DNA of 5,165 nt from JBLMZW01 sp050259035. GTDB lineage: Bacteria; Bacillota; Syntrophomonadia; Syntrophomonadales; DTU052. How positions within the stretch are numbered: the first letter of the stretch is position 1; each line of letters begins with the position of its first letter. Positions 4,950 through 5,165 of this stretch are shown piece by piece. Below the pieces are notes generated by a model that did not search any database, was not told the DNA's origin, and saw nothing but the letters and a program-made list of their open reading frames with translations. The position numbers and the translations under genes were made by a program. The stretch is from positions 1 to 5,165 of the forward strand of contig JBLMZW010000040.1 in assembly GCA_050259035.1 (NCBI GenBank), written 5' to 3'.

Positions 4950-5165
4950 ATGAGCAGTATAATTAACAGTCTTTTAAATACCTCCAACTGGCAATTGGGA
5001 GAAAGCAAATTATCGCAAGTCAGTAAGACTAATTTAAATGAAGCAGAGGACAAGAAACTTAAAGAAACCTGCCGTGATCTGGAGGCCGTGTTCCTCTCGC
5101 AATTAATTAAAGCCATGCGGGCTACAGTCCCGAAAAGCGGTTTGTTGGGAAACAGCTTCGGCCAG
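4950..5165 (+). CDS. flgJ: Rod-binding protein FlgJ, N-terminal part (cut by window edge)
   Basis: The frame from the ATG at 4950 is open to the end of the window, giving 72 codons. After a polar segment of about 37 residues comes the signature of the rod-binding domain: ETCRDLEAVFLSQLIKAMR (39-57) followed by ATVPKSGLLG (58-67). This domain assists assembly of the rod proteins. Whether a muramidase domain follows, as in proteobacterial FlgJ, cannot be seen; Bacillota versions are often the short rod-binding form only. The start has AAAAGG 10 nt upstream, within the last codons of flgG, so translational coupling with flgG is likely. The position directly behind flgG agrees with the call. Confidence 0.9.
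   Translation, partial: MSSIINSLLNTSNWQLGESKLSQVSKTNLNEAEDKKLKETCRDLEAVFLSQLIKAMRATVPKSGLLGNSFGQ

Overview
The window reads as ordinary chromosome from a Gram-positive, probably anaerobic, motile bacterium of the Bacillota (Clostridia-like). This assignment is inferred from four things: a SAM-I (S-box) riboswitch with a transcriptional expression platform, strong AAGGAGG-type ribosome binding sites, a Bacillota-style flgG-flgJ rod gene pair, and a base composition close to half G+C by eye. I see no mobile element, CRISPR array, tRNA or rRNA.

Left part, minus strand (1-3973). Reading in the direction of transcription, a promoter near 3946-3973 leads through a leader of about 155 nt into a 668-residue amylo-alpha-1,6-glucosidase type glycogen debranching enzyme (1778-3784). 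A 91-nt gap with its own candidate promoter precedes a small tatA (1483-1686). Directly behind the tatA stop codon lies a promoter feeding a SAM-I riboswitch (1323-1424) with its terminator (1281-1302). This controls a cobalamin-dependent methionine synthase type homocysteine methyltransferase, whose first 417 residues are present (1-1251) and which runs off the left edge. The aptamer and the downstream gene agree: methionine synthesis would be shut off when S-adenosylmethionine is plentiful.

Middle (3785-4156). This 372-bp divergent intergenic region has no gene but is rich in symmetry. It holds a 10-bp inverted repeat with a 21-nt centre, lying between the two divergent promoters. It also holds a 20-bp palindromic element overlapping the -35 and spacer of a very good sigma-A-type promoter for the flagellar genes, and a pair of hairpins in the flagellar 5' leader.

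Right part, plus strand (4157-5165). flgG (distal rod protein, 261 residues) is followed after 7 nt by the start of a flgJ-type rod-binding protein that runs off the right edge. These two would be co-transcribed and act together in building the flagellar rod.

The four gene groups (glycogen, protein export, methionine, flagellum) have no obvious shared pathway. I do not see a previously undescribed multi-gene system here. The stretch most worth a second look is the divergent regulatory region at about 3946-4156.
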